Positions 6,978 to 7,029 of a DNA stretch of 7,029 nt are shown piece by piece (positions within the stretch are counted from its first letter, which is position 1; each line of letters begins with the position of its first letter). This DNA is from Clostridia bacterium. Lineage in GTDB: Bacteria; Bacillota; Clostridia; Christensenellales; Borkfalkiaceae. The position numbers were made by a program, and so were the translations under genes. The notes beneath the pieces are model-generated. The model had not been told where the DNA came from. It made no database searches and saw only the letters and a program-made list of their open reading frames with translations. The stretch covers positions 1-7,029 of the forward strand of contig JAIEAS010000152.1 of the NCBI GenBank assembly GCA_029071285.1. The letters run 5' to 3'.

Positions 6978-7029
6978 ATAACGTCAAGCAGTTAAATATT
7001 GTTTGAAATTTAAAAGCGCGGTTGCTTAT

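Noticed and set aside
6992..7013. Inverted repeat TTAAAT / ATTTAA after the S-like gene as a terminator
   Set aside because: Only 6 AT pairs with a 10-base loop and no T run; too weak to call.

Overview
The window looks like a piece of chromosome from an anaerobic Gram-positive bacterium, most likely an uncultured Clostridia-type gut lineage (Christensenellales-like). This is an inference. It rests on Clostridia-style Shine-Dalgarno sites, a consensus housekeeping promoter, a moderate-to-low GC content, and a giant secreted beta-repeat protein with a single C-terminal membrane anchor. No rRNA, tRNA or phylogenetic marker is present to settle it.

Layout: (1) From the left edge to 4549 runs one very large plus-strand gene. 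Its product has an N-terminal signal sequence cut by the window edge, about 1,000 residues of tandem MBG/Ig-like beta units, one membrane helix, and then about 260 cytosolic residues made of a charged coiled coil, a Gln/Met/Pro-rich low-complexity stretch, a second helical segment and an acidic, aromatic C-terminus. (2) 4550-4701 is a compact intergenic region with a strong GC hairpin (terminator of the surface-protein gene), a near-consensus promoter and a ribosome binding site. (3) 4702-6977 is a two-gene operon for a compact restriction-modification system: a fused nuclease-methyltransferase (PD-(D/E)xK-like N-terminus plus HsdM-like N6-adenine methylase), and, 2 bases downstream, a half-size specificity subunit with one target-recognition domain. 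(4) The last 52 bases hold no recognisable feature.

How the genes work together: the two restriction-modification genes should form one complex in which the small S-like protein gives DNA specificity and the large protein both methylates and cuts. The organisation recalls BcgI-like type IIB systems but has only one recognition domain. The surface protein appears functionally separate, since it has its own terminator and a different base composition. The most unusual items are the membrane-spanning architecture of the surface protein, with its long cytosolic low-complexity tail, and the minimal two-gene restriction-modification system. Neither can be claimed as a new system from sequence reading alone.
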